Source of the DNA: Tubiluchus corallicola
Taxonomy: Eukaryota; Priapulida; Priapulimorpha; Priapulimorphida; Tubiluchidae
Direction of reading: 5' to 3'
NCBI GenBank assembly: GCA_030141605.1
Contig: JAQGDQ010000517.1
Span: 1-64,000, forward strand
Length of the DNA stretch: 64,000 nucleotides
The position numbers were made by a program, and so were the translations under genes. The notes beneath the pieces are model-generated. The model was given only the letters and a program-made list of their open reading frames with translations, searched no databases and was not told the origin of the DNA. Positions 49,414-62,600 of the stretch are shown in pieces. Numbering within the stretch: the first letter of the stretch is position 1; every line of letters starts with the position of its first letter.

Positions 49414-50117
49414 GTAAGTTTTTATTCTTCGTAGAACCCGTACATTTATACAAGTGCACCGGGTCGCTTGATAAGCTTTTTTAGCAGTTGTGAATAGATA
49501 ATTTTATTGAGCAACGTTGCAACAATTAATAAAATTACTGCATTAGTAGCATTGATTCAGTGCGACTTAAATAGATCAGCGAAATCTAACTTCAGTTTTT
49601 TGTTATTTTTGATTCATCGTGTATGAGCCATGCAGGGCTGAGCATGACTAATTAAAGCACACCCTGCCATCCTTTTCGTGAGAGTGTAAATAGAAACCGC
49701 TCTGATTCATAAATGACTACTGTTTCCGTCTGTTTGATAGTGCAAAATTCGTGATCCGACACGTGACAGGTGATGATTGGACAAACAGCTCTATGTTAGA
49801 TAATGACTGGACATACTGACACGTGGCAAATTCGATACCGAGTTTTAATCATAAATACCTGAGAAAATTTTTGCGCAAGTCTGAAAAAAAATAATACGAG
49901 GACTAAGAAAAAACTGATATAATATTTAACGTAGAAATACACCTAAATCTTTGAAAAATTATTTATGTGTAATAAACTATTTTCCATTTCTTGATCAAAT
50001 TTATGTAGATACGCTAACTAAATCATTAAAAAATTGTTCTCTACATCTATTGCATTTCTTATTTAGGCCTATAAGTAAATAGAGTTTAAGTATAAAACCA
50101 TCTTTAATGTGTTATTC

Positions 50118-50205
50118 TTTATTTGTTTATTTGTTCGTTTGTATGTTTATATGTTTATTTGTTTGTTTGTTTGCTTGCTTGCCTGTCTATTTGACTGTCC
50201 GTCGT
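50118..50205. repeat. Degenerate 4-bp repeat tract (TTTG)
   Basis: TTTG, TTCG, CTTG and CCTG tetramers in register; the third tract of this type in the window. Confidence 0.7.
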
Positions 50206-53200
50206 GCGTTCATTTATTTTTATGGATAACAACTGTGCAATTCGCTGGTACGTCTGATCTCTGAATATGCCTCTATTATTAGCCTGCATAGCAAAGTTTT
50301 TGCCTTACTACGCTTTTTATTTCGTAAAAGTGTCCGCGCTATCAGTCTAACATCGTCTTTCTTTTTTTCTTTTTTCCCTGTAAGATGGATTGTCGCTACT
50401 TCAGACTCTACATGAGTCAGGGTTGTTCACACGGATTCTGTCAGTTTGTGTCGTGTATGAGACATTGTGTAATCAAACAGCCTGCATTTAGTTTACAAGC
50501 TTTGAAAGAAAAAGGCTTCAATTGGAGCACATGACAACGACGTATCACTTGCGGTCATTTTATTGGCATCACCAGCCGAAATGACCATATTGAACTATGT
50601 CGTCTTTCGCAATTAGGGCGTTAATAAATTGGATCATCTATAATAGTGGTCCCAGAATGGACCTTTGCATAACTCCAGCTACAACTGACCAAGCAGTTAC
50701 TTTTTAGAGTTATTTTATTACTGTTGCTCTTAGTGCAAATAACATACATGTATTTACAGTCAGAAGTTATCAGTTTCGAGTAATTTACTGAATTTAATTA
50801 GTACGGTGACTCATTTACGACACCTCTGCTGGCCCGCATGCGGTATGCAATTATATATTTGATGAACACGTTACTTAAATATGTCGGTTCAGGATATAAC
50901 TGCCACAAAGGAACTATGCTTTGTTTGCATTATTCGTGATTCATAGCTAGTGGTTTATTGTTTTTTTACGAACTAATTAATTAACACGAGTTTGTAATTA
51001 TAATGGATTAATGGATTATAGGTTTAATAGGAGATTCTAAAATTTTGCAGAGTTTTTGGCACTGCAGCGGCTATTGCAACTCGCAAACAGTCCTGTAAGA
51101 ATCAAAAAAGTTATGCGCTGAATTCTTTACGAACTTCATTATTTTACTATTACCAATTTACTATCGTTTGTCATCATCATTATCATCATCATTCATCATC
51201 ATCGTCGTCATCGTCTTCACCGTCATCATCATTTTTATTAAAAAGAGATCAGTTTAACCTAACTTTTAAAATCGTTTATAGGTATAAACGCTTCTAAAGT
51301 TCCACAAGCTTCTGAACACGCAAATGGCTTCGCTGTGAGGCCAAATATATGCAAACGACCACAAAGCTTGCGAGATTTTATATACTCGTCCGAAATTGCC
51401 GCACACGAAACTCTGATTGACGCACGTTAATGGGCGAGTGAGTCGGGCTGCCAAAGCCAGGAGGCTTTTCCTCACAATGTAGAAAATAATTAAGCAGCTG
51501 AAGCGAATTGATGTGCATTAAACTACCGTGTGACATCACCATCGTAAAGATTATCTACTATCGCAACTACAAAGCACCTTAATTAAGTGAATAATGAGAC
51601 TATAGGGCCCGCAGTCAATCTGTTAGCTTTTCTAATGAACGAAAGTTGTAGCCCACGATCATGAATCATAACCGTGATTATTAATATAAGCGGTAGCACC
51701 GCGAGTGTAATTGCTTCTCTTTGTACCAAAAATTGATTAGCGGCATAATCTCACTGTTTCCCCTCTCCCTCTTTCTCTCCCCCTCTCTCGCGCTCTCTAT
51801 CTGTCAACTTCTCACTCTATCCCTCTTTCTCACCTCATTTCTTTTTCTCATCTATCCCTTGTTCCTGTTCGCTTTGTAATTTTGTAGATTACATCATACC
51901 TTTTACGGCTAATCCCTAGAGAAACATTACCAAGCGAATTAATTGATTGCACCAATATTAGTTCGCTGATTAGTTTTGCCCTTTCATGGCCCTTTTTTTG
52001 ACTAATTCTCCAATGACCGCGAATCGAAAATCAGTCTTTTCTTTTCACAGTTTTGCTGGATTGTAACACTTCCACCACTTCTAAAGGAAGAACCTTCCAT
52101 CTTCTACTAGTACATCTCGTGGCGTATTTTGGATCAGCCGTGAGCAAACACTGTTAAATATCGCCAGACGTCGCCAAATTGCTTTTTAAATGAAAGGATA
52201 ATATTGGACTTATGGAACAAAGTCCGTGTACCTATTATGCTTTATTCATTAGCTTGTAGAGCGAGGTTGCCATAAAAAGTGGGCTGGGGAACTTGGAACA
52301 GCATGAAAAACGGACTCAAAAAGGAACTATAAATCGTTTCGTGTAAGCTACTATGTTTATATTCAGCGAAATATCGTAATCATTAGACATGATAAAGTCA
52401 TTCAACAATCCAAAAAATTACAAACTCGGCGTTTTTGCGTATGTGGTATAGTAACGTTTCCGATTTCATAAGTTTTACTTCTTTATAGTATTGCAGTTTA
52501 CGTATACTGTTGCCTAAAATTCTTGTGATAAGTTTCAAAAATTTTTCTCTTTTAATTCTTAAATTAATTTTTAAATTTTTTACTGTGTACTTTATAACTA
52601 AATAGTCACAATTAATTAAATAATTTTAGAAAAAGATATTATGCAGCTCTTGATTCTCGAAACAATATCCAACAAACAGAAATGAATTTGAATGCATCTA
52701 CAGAACATGCACAATTTTTTTGCCTATTTTGCAACGATCCAATTCTTTAATGTAGTTTGCGTGCTAAGCCTCTTCTATAAAGCATTCAGAAAAGTGGTCT
52801 GGGACTTTTCAGTCAAGTGTACACTCCTTTTTATCCTCCAGGCCTTTGCTACTGGCTAATTATGTACTGGAATTTGCGTGTTACATCTTAATCTGCATTA
52901 GTTTCATGGGCTTTAGCTGATTCTGACAGCAAAATCTCATATAGTGCTTGCCTTTCCACAGTCTCCTGTCAATCAAAAATTCTAATCTGCTATCCAAAAT
53001 TTGTGACAATGACCAAACACCCAGTCTTATCATTTCACGCTGTGCAACGGCATATTATTAATTTGCACCAAACTCTATTAGGCTCATTAAAATTTAATTA
53101 AGTTTGATATAAGTAATCGTAACACGTGCATAACGATGACTCACAAATGCGCCATGTTAATCAGTTGGTAAGTTCATTTGTAAGCGACACGTACTCAGTG

Positions 53201-56200
53201 AATATTTTAATGCGAGCCTGTAGGAAAGACTTTAGTCTATATTCCTACAGCAGAAAAATTATTAAAAAATTGAAAAAAGCTTTTTTGCATTCTTTATAAT
53301 CACGTCGTCGATTTGTACATAAAATTACAGAACTATAAATGTTTCGCTAATATATTTGTCATGTAATATATGACCATTCACTAATATTTAGTGAATATTT
53401 CGATATCCAGAAAATTACTTACATGTATTATGTTTCATCAACAAGTTTTATTTTGAGCTTTTCCACATTGTAATTTTTATTTACAGTTGCTGGTGCCAAG
53501 TGACATTACTAAGTATATAAAACTTTCAGTAATGCGGCATTTATTAAAACATTTTCAATCAAATTCTTTCCGTTAGATAATGCTTTGAAGTAGTCATTTA
53601 ATTTACTTTAATTTAACTTAGCTTGTTATAAAAGAAAATACAAATAAATATAAACTTCGTTAAGAATGAAATTTTCTTTGACATCGTTAACTTGTAAATT
53701 CTCAACTACTTTCACTATTTTCAACAAAGCGCTATTAGTTTATTTTGTGCTTACTTAATATTTTTTAAGAACGTTAATCGATTTTTAAAAAGCTAATAAA
53801 GAGCCATTCGCGTAAAGTGCCTAAAATGTACCCACGTAAGTACATTAAGAAAATTATTTAATCTTGAATATGGTAAAACCTATTACTGAAAATGAACTTC
53901 GTCTTCATAAGTTATAAAATCTACGGTTAATCTATCATTTCCAAAACCATCAGTTCACCAAACTTCGAAAAATTCGCGAAACCGTTGCGAACGTGTTGCG
54001 ATCGTCTGACACACCTTAGCCGACATAACGAGTACAATAACCACGCCTCTTACGTGGGATTGGTTAACGTTTAGGATTGCTTCTGTCACCATAAAAGCGA
54101 AAAATGACAGTTCTTCCATTAAATACCGAACGAATGGTGGTTCTTTTGGGGAACTTACGGATCGTTAAATTTTCTTTTTAATTGTGCTCAGACTTAACTT
54201 TTTAGTTAACTTTTAGCTTGCAAGAAAATTTCAATGTCGGTATTATGATTCTCATTGTTCACTGCTCTAATAGGTGCAAGACAAAGAAGCTTAGCAAGTC
54301 TGCACTTTTTTTCTTCTGCTCCCCGCTGAGACTGATTATACAACACGTGTCGAAGCCTAGTATAAGTGATTGTAAGCACACGCCTTAATAAACATGCCCC
54401 ACCACTTGATGACGCATACTCCTTATTGAAAGCCTTGCAGGAGAAATAGCTAATGCATTATATGAGAAATCTCTACCTGATGTGTCATCTTAAGTGCAGT
54501 ATTACTTCATCAACAGCTAGTAGGCACGTGCACCGATAAAAAACCATTGTCTAATGTACTGACCACTAGGAAGAGGAGCCCAGAGAAAAATTTAGAGAAG
54601 CTTGCAGATCGTCACCATGATATTTGCTAACGAAATTGTGGGGCTTATTTTAATAAAATGATAGAAAGATATAGTTCTCATGAGATACAGTCCTCATTAG
54701 TATTCAGAAATTTTTGAACAATTACACACAGTGGAGATTCTAGTCACGCTTGTCAAGAAGATTTTTAGTGGCTACGATAAAAGTTTCTGTTCCTTTTGTC
54801 GTGTAAATGGTACTTTACGCTCAACACTTGTAAGTTTGCTTTTAACGATACTTATAGAAAAACTCATAACAATTCCGTTTTTTAAGAAACAGTACTGTTT
54901 TTTAATGTGTTATAACAAAGGAGTTGATCTTACATTCTATTAATCTGCATTTGCTTAACTTCCTTCAGAGAGGATTTTACTCGTTTCCCTATGTGATGAT
55001 CAAATCATGTTTTATTTTATATTAATGAGAGAGAGCGCGAGGCTTATGTTTGCTGATAACAGACGCAGCCTGGTGATTCTCGAAAATACGTCTAACATTT
55101 AATGGCTGTCTTGATAGTCATAAACTCTTTCATTATGCCGAAAGTTGACGAAAATTTTGCTAGACGGTTAAATGAATTTCAGGACACATCGTTCAAATCT
55201 CCTTTAAACACCCAATTTATCAAAGTTTTCTGACCCGCTGATTTTCGATATATGTATTCGACTGTACGTCTGCACATCCTCGCGAAAACTATAAGGACTG
55301 TAACTATAAAACACAGTTTCTCAGCAATTTAAATCCGGCCCCTCGTTACAATTACAAGTATAAATCTCTACGCCGGACATTTCCTTTTCGTTTCATATCT
55401 GCGAAATTCTCTGCAACGAACCAGTTTCTCTGAAAATTTCAATCTTATTCAATTCATTACCTTCTGTCGCAAGGAAGTTAGATATACGAAGCTCCGTTTC
55501 ACTGGGCATGTATTTATTATTCATCTTTTCACTACAGCCCTTTATCTCAATTGCCAAAAGCCTTGTTTGGGGTGATTTGTATTTAAAAACCGTTTTAAGA
55601 ATGACAGTAGCCAGAATCGAAACAATAACCCTCTATATAATAGTATTAGTAACGTTTGCCTGAAAAACGAAAACACTAAAGAGCTCTTTGACCGACATAA
55701 AATTTAGCCAAGCGACTCATGAGTCACAAAAATCAATAAAGTAGTAGAATATCAGTATTGCTGAATACCAATTACACTTTGGGCCAAACTTTATGCCAAA
55801 AAGTGAGACTTGAATAATTAAACTTACGTCCTCAGTCTCTCGTGTCACATCTTAGTTCATACCTATATAATTTCTCTTTATAATTAGTGTGATTATCATG
55901 ACGAAATAAATTAACTATTTTACAAGGGAAACCCTACCAGCTGGCGTGTCTTAGCTAATCCATCATGACTCACAGGGTACTATTAACAATAGCACGAGTA
56001 TCAATCTCACTCCGCCAATTTTCCATAAAGGTGGAAATATCTTTGTTCCCATGCATCCTATTATTATTATCCACAGTTCCCAACATGTGTTGCGCCTTAA
56101 GCAAGTCACCTCAGTGAGTCAGCACTCCCACTGACTCACCGCTTCTTTCTTTTCTCCCCTCCCTCTATAACAAAAGTGGTCAGCCTTTGTTTGACACCTA

Positions 56201-56904
56201 AATGAAATGTTTGCTAAAAAGTTAAGTATTCATGGGGCCATTTTGTTCCATTATTTCCCGGCAACAATGCGCACCATCTGTCGGTTATTGGCAGAGTTTT
56301 TTCGTTAAGCCAATCAACTTGCCTCTATGGTGCTTATCGTGTTCTTTTAATAAAAGCTGAGCAAATTGGAGTAAATTGAATGAGAGGGACAGTGATTGTG
56401 GGATCGCGACACTGCTGAGAAGGAAATTTTGCGAGTAATGTCATCAAATTAAGGGGAAAAAGCGGTGTCCATGAAAAGGAAGCGACTGTAATTTTTGGTT
56501 ATTAAATACGCCCGGAGGGGGCACTTACTGATGTCATAAATGCCATAAGAAAAAGTTGCCTTTAGCCGTTTATTATTCTGAATAATAATTATTCTGAAAG
56601 TGCGGTCAACGTAGTTTCATGCGTCAGAATAATTTTTTTTACTAAATCACTAACTGGGTAGTTTCAATAGCTGTTTGAGGACATTATTTGGTTTCATTTT
56701 CACGGTGTTACTTATTTTCAGGTCACTTTAACAGATACTATTTTGTTACTTCGTAAAAAACAGAACTTCTAACGATCAAAATCGTTGACCTTGTCGTGCT
56801 GTGTTTTTATGACAGTAAACTAATAGTCGTTTCGATTTATATATGTAATCAGTCTCTGATTTAACAGATAATTAACTGAAAGAACCGTAGTACTGAAAAA
56901 TTGT

Positions 56905-56985
56905 AGACCTGCCAGGATTCGAACCAAGAATTCTCTAATGATTTCAGCGATATAACATTTTTATGCTACAGAATCTTGAGCAGAA
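56905..56985 (-). repeat. tRNA-like element (SINE head candidate)
   Basis: The minus strand carries a canonical B box, GGTTCGAATCCTGGCAGG, preceded at tRNA spacing by a weak A-box-like region. It is degenerate and not a functional tRNA. Confidence 0.4.
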
Positions 56986-57539
56986 TGACTGAAAGAGAAA
57001 TATTGTACAACAAATGACAAATTCTTTTTTTAAATTACAAACTAATATATGGTTAGTGTTTACCCACTGCTATACGGAAGGGGTTTTCCCTCATCACTGC
57101 GGTTTCTGAAGGCGTGTGGGAAGTATAATAAAATTGCTCTTTAATAATTTTATTAATAACGGCAATTTAGAGGAACGTTAGCCAAGTGACAGCACAAAGA
57201 AAAACTCCAAAAATAATTATTTTATAAGTCTCAAACTCTATAGTTTCTAAAACTAATAACCAATGAATTTTTCTGCGTGTATACAGTTTTTAATCTAGAT
57301 AGGATTTACAGAACCAATAACAGTCTCTTTGTACCAGTTTATGAATCTATAGGGTTAAATTGCCGTTTCCGCTTAGTAAATTATCACAGAGGTAGTCTCG
57401 GTAAGCGACTTCCCACCTTTTGCATTGAGATTAGTAGAAATCCATACTTGCTTCACTTCCTAGCAGCAGCCGCAGCAGCACGCAGCTTCTCCGATGATGA
57501 CTCATCGCTCCGCTAACAAGCATCACAATTAAGAGATTT

Positions 57540-57665
57540 TATAAGCCCGGTCGATGGTTGCGCCAGGCTTGGGTTCACCTGGTCGTGGTGAAGGATCGAT
57601 TCTCGGACCGTTGTTGCGGCGAGGCAAGTGCTCAGGCGTGTGATGGAATGTGCCTAGCACGTGCT
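57540..57665 (-). repeat. GC-richer SINE-like element
   Basis: The minus strand reads GAGCACTTGCCTCGCCGCAA then GGTCCGAGAATCGATCC, resembling tRNA-derived SINE heads, followed by ACCAGGTGAACCCAAGCCTG. Its composition stands out from the AT-rich surroundings. Confidence 0.4.
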
Positions 57666-59607
57666 GAAGCAGCGAATAACTACTAGTAAAATGGACGCTA
57701 GCATGCAAATCAGAGGCGAAAATAATCAACGCGGATAATCAATAATGGCTTCTTGTACAGAGGCTTTTTTCTATCTTGTTTTAGCAAGTTCATTATTAAA
57801 GTTCGATTAAAAAGAAAAACAATACGTAGTTATATTAGATGCGAAACAATAAGAGCAAGCTAATGCCGTACTAATGCGTTTAATTGGCTTAAAAAACAAA
57901 TTTAATATCATGAACTTTGTTTAATTTCATGAACTTTTTTGAACAAATTACTTCCATGAAAACTAAAATTTTATTTCCACTTTATAGAATTTAGGTGCTT
58001 AGCAAATAATCAATCCTGATATTAGTAAGCCTAACAAACGGTCGCCTCTCAGTTTATGGTTAAAAGTATGATTAAAAGAGAAATATACTTACTGTTACCA
58101 ACAACACTAAAAACCAAAAAAACAGTTTACCACACTGTCTTAACAAAACAAATAGCTTCTAAAGAAAACGCCATGTATTCTCTGTAGCTATGGTGACGAA
58201 GAATTGTAGGTCTTCTTTCCCTTGAAGGAAGTAGTACAACAACAGATAAAGTGGTTTACTGTAAAGTTCAAGAAGAAGAGACGGTCTATTCTAATACGCT
58301 GTGGCTTAGATCTACGCTAGATTAAATCTATAGTGAAAAAGCTTTCATATAACAACATTATATCTAGGCATATGGTTTTTACATTTTTACCAAACCGTGT
58401 TTTACATGGGTTTTATTCAAATAAAAAAACTGAAGTTTTCAAATTGAGCAAAAATTTTTAAGTTGTCTGTTGATATGAGCATCTGGCTTCAAATAAACTT
58501 TTACTTACTTCACTTACTGTCGAAAAACACATTGTTTACAATAAGATCTGCAAACGTGTAACAATTGTTGCTGTTTTTCTGTTGTCTTTCAACAGGCTAC
58601 AAGCGTGGGTAAGTAACAAGGTTACACCGGGTCTTTCAATTTAATAAGTAACTGAAGACTTTTTCGTGGAGGCTTAAGAGCTTGATCAGATTTCCAACTA
58701 ACTGTTTTTATATAATTTATGCCGTGCATGCTCGTATGTTTAAGGTGATTAACTGATTAATTTTAACTGTTATCATGCCTTAAATCGTAATATTAATGCC
58801 ATTGCTAACATTTTGCCAAATGTAAAATTTAATTGATTCTTTCTCCTCTATGAGCAGCACACAATGAGTTATTCGAAACCAGGCATTAAACAAACCATTG
58901 CGCAACGCAAATTTTAAAATATAAGCGAGCTAACTCAGTTTAATATAGCCTGCTATTAAAACACCAGCTTGTCAGAAACAATGGCGCTGACTTGATATAA
59001 ATACTTAATTGCAGCCGAGTTAGGTCATGACTAAGCTCTAGTGTTTGCATAACAATGTTTATTAACAATCTAACGCTTGTTTAATTTCCTTCTCCTAAAC
59101 GCAGTCGCTTATTTGAAGTTGCTCTCTCCTCGCCATTATGTGTGTATTCTGTGTATTGCTGTTGGAGAGCTCACTCGGAGTGATTGTTGAGTCATTTCCT
59201 CCACAATTAATCACTCATCGTGTGAATTTATATCGTAATTATAATAATAGTGGTGGTGATGATCTAATGATTGCTTCTCACCATTGAGCATTCATATTTC
59301 CCGAGTAATTTTTTCCTAAAACGTAGTGTAGACTCAATCTTTTATAAAGCTTAATAAGGAAATGCTGTGTTCGTGCCTGGATTGCTACTGGTGGTAATTA
59401 CGGAAATTATGGTTCGTTTAGAGCTGTGGGGTTAGCATTTTTATTTTAGTTTGAGGGAAAGACAGGAAAGAAACTTTGGGAACAAACAAAACGTAGGAGC
59501 CTTTGAGGACGTAAAACAAGGAACAGGGAAGGAAAACAAATGGAGACAGAGAGGAAGAAGTTGGTAGGAGAAAGAAAGAGGGTAGGCGGAGCCAGAAAGA
59601 GGTAAAA

Positions 59608-59610
<3 letters not shown>

Positions 59611-59652
<42 letters not shown>
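59611..59652. repeat. (GA)n microsatellite
   Basis: About 21 perfect GA dinucleotides at the end of a purine-rich stretch from about 59455. Confidence 0.97.
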
Positions 59653-59654
<2 letters not shown>

Positions 59655-62600
59655 AAACTTTTTTCTGTTTTCCAGCAGGTTTCAGTGAAATGAGTAAGTT
59701 TTAGTGACTCTATATTTATTTAGATAATTATGATATCGCAGTCCTAAATTATCTGCGGTTTGTTTGAATAATGTTCAGGCGGCAAGCTTGTCTAAACTTA
59801 CCACCGAAGAAACTAGAGCTGACATAAGGCATATGCCTTCTCTGCAGTTCACCTCGTAAGTATATTTTGCTAATTTCAAGGGGCGCAAACTTCCTCTATG
59901 AATCACTGTTTACATTACGTTTGGTGCTTGCATCTGTCGTCTGACCACATTCTTTTTCACTTTGTCATCCCAGTGCCGTGGAGAAAGGGGTAACAGCTGC
60001 TGGAAGCTACCTCACATGATCGCTGTCTAATGCAAGTTGGACGTATTACATTATTCTGTACGGCGTACGCTTTGTGTGCCTCTGGTCACGTGCTACCGCT
60101 ATCACTTTCAGCAGTTCCATCTGGCTTCATTCCACACGTAGTTTTACACAGACCAAGGTTAAAGGGCGAGCTATGACTCACTCGTCATCTTCTGCAGTTT
60201 CCGTTTCTATGACGACGACTTGGATGCTTTTCTATTATGTACACTTTATCGCGCATAAAAACCTGTCGGCATATTGATGTAAATTATGGCGTTATCCAAG
60301 AGGATACTGGTACGATACCTACTGCAATAAAACTGCCGCAATTCATTTGTGTTGGAGAACATTATGGGGAGAATCCATAATATGGTTTCCTTAAAGTGCA
60401 CCTGTCCCATAGATTTAGAGCTCAGTTAATAAATGCCAATAAAACCTCATCCTTAAAAATTACCAGACTGCATCGACATTAAGGTACTGTTTCTACCTGC
60501 TCTGCTTTTATCATTTATCATTTCTCATTTTATCAACTATTTACGCCGTAAATACACTAATGTATACAATATAAAAGAAAAAGAATGATTGTTCTTATTT
60601 TTATTATCTGACGTATCCACATTTATTCAAAGCTTACAGTTGATTTCTTCTGTCACGCAATAAATTCGACAAATTATGTTACACACAATACACATAAACG
60701 TGATTTACTTTCATCTATAAACGCATCGACGGGGCTCTACTAGTTTGCTGTGTACCACAGGCTCAAGGTTCATTTTTAATTCAGACTTCCTTCTGTAATT
60801 ATTTTTCATCAATTCATCTTTTAGTGCTGAGGCAGAGTGTGGCTCCAAAGATGTTGGAGCCAGTTTATTTTATTACAAAACATGTTTATCTCGTGTAGCA
60901 TTTATACAAAAATTCACAAAAATTCGCTCTAATTTATGACTTAATAACTACATAGGGTTAAGTTGTAATAATTTCTACAATCGCTGAAAGATTTCTGTGA
61001 ATAGCAAGAACAACAATAATTGAGATTACTATAAATTTACTAAACTTAATTGTTATAGAAAAAATACTGTACAAAACTATACAAAATAAAATTAAACGAA
61101 ATTAGACATTTGATAATTTAATCATTATAATGGAGCCAGACTTACGGTAGACTTACATGTCGAATAAAGGCACTGTTTCAAATTTATTAAAATATGCACC
61201 TTCAATTGCAAGAAAAGAGCGTTTTCATTTAAAGTATTTAGTGGTAAATATCTTTCCACGACCTTTAAACTAAAATGACTACTGAATGCTTCCACTTGGA
61301 TGATAATAATTATGGTCTTTGCGATGGCAGAAGAAAGTTCCTCAAATTTCTAGAAACCCAAAGTTTAGAACCTATTTAGTCTAGATAAATGCATGCATTT
61401 TTTGCAAAACAGTATTGTACCACGAACTGTGTAATCAATAACTAAGTAAACAATCCCAAATGTTGAGTAACATGAAATCTTAACGAATCTTAACCAGTTA
61501 ATCAATACAACAAGTAAATTATTATAGCCTATTCAGGAATTGGTAAGAATTCAACTTTACTATTCTTGATACATTTTGCTAGGTGTTTTTACATGATTTG
61601 AAAGGGTAGCGTACATTAACAACAAAAGCGTGCAGTCCGGGCTAACAGCATGGGCTAATAATGACTTCTCTTTCTTCCCTTTCTTATTATTGTTAAACGG
61701 CTTCATTACGATTATGAGTCATACTCGTAGGTTATACTGGCGCACCTGGTCAGGTATTACCATCTCCTGCGTCCGCCTAATGTACTCAATGGCAGCAATT
61801 TCAGGGCTTGTGTATATCAAAATGCAATGTAAATATTTAGTTTCATATGCAGATCTGAGTCTTTTTCTGAGTCTACTGTTATTACTTTTGTTCATGTTTA
61901 AGTGGTAGAAAAATCATACGAAATTTTATAAAATTTATCGGGATTTAGATACAATCGAACACATGTATAAGTATATTCAAATTTGCACGACTTTCTTTAG
62001 AGCACGCAGTCAGTTGTGTATTTTGTGTGATAGAAAAAATATTTTAAACACATGATATTGCTAATAAGCGTCATTTCGGGGGTAAACGAATGCAATAAGA
62101 TCCAGTTTTTGAGTTTTAATTTTCAGTAAAATGTTTTATCAGCAAATGTGGTGGAATTCTAAGACTTATTTCTGGGCAATAGAAGATTGATCTAATCACC
62201 AACAAAAAGCATGTAACATCTTGCTCTTCTGCTACGCTTTTATCAGTTCTTTTGTGTCTTCAGACGAGATCAGCTTGCATTGGATTTCTTTTTCCACATC
62301 CTCCTTATTTGTCTTGTTTAATGTAAACACGGAATTCCTTGTGAATCCGGATTTGTCGGCTATCCCGACAACTCACTCGGGTTTCCGCTTCACCCCCCAC
62401 ACGCCACGCTTAATCTTAAAAAAGAAACTAACCAAAAATTCCCACCAGGGAAGTCTGGTCGTATAATTTAGTCAGAGATTTTCCCGTTATTGCTCGGGAG
62501 ATATGAAGCCATGTTTTCGTGTAAATGTCTGTCATGGCATGCTTTTGCGGTCTTTGCAGCTGCGCTAGTAACTTTTAACTTGTCTTTCTTCGCATGGTTT

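Noticed and set aside
55935-55960. Possible DUSP catalytic loop (PAGVS in one frame)
   Set aside because: It lacks the preceding His-Cys, is followed at once by a stop, and has no splice-site context or family flanks.
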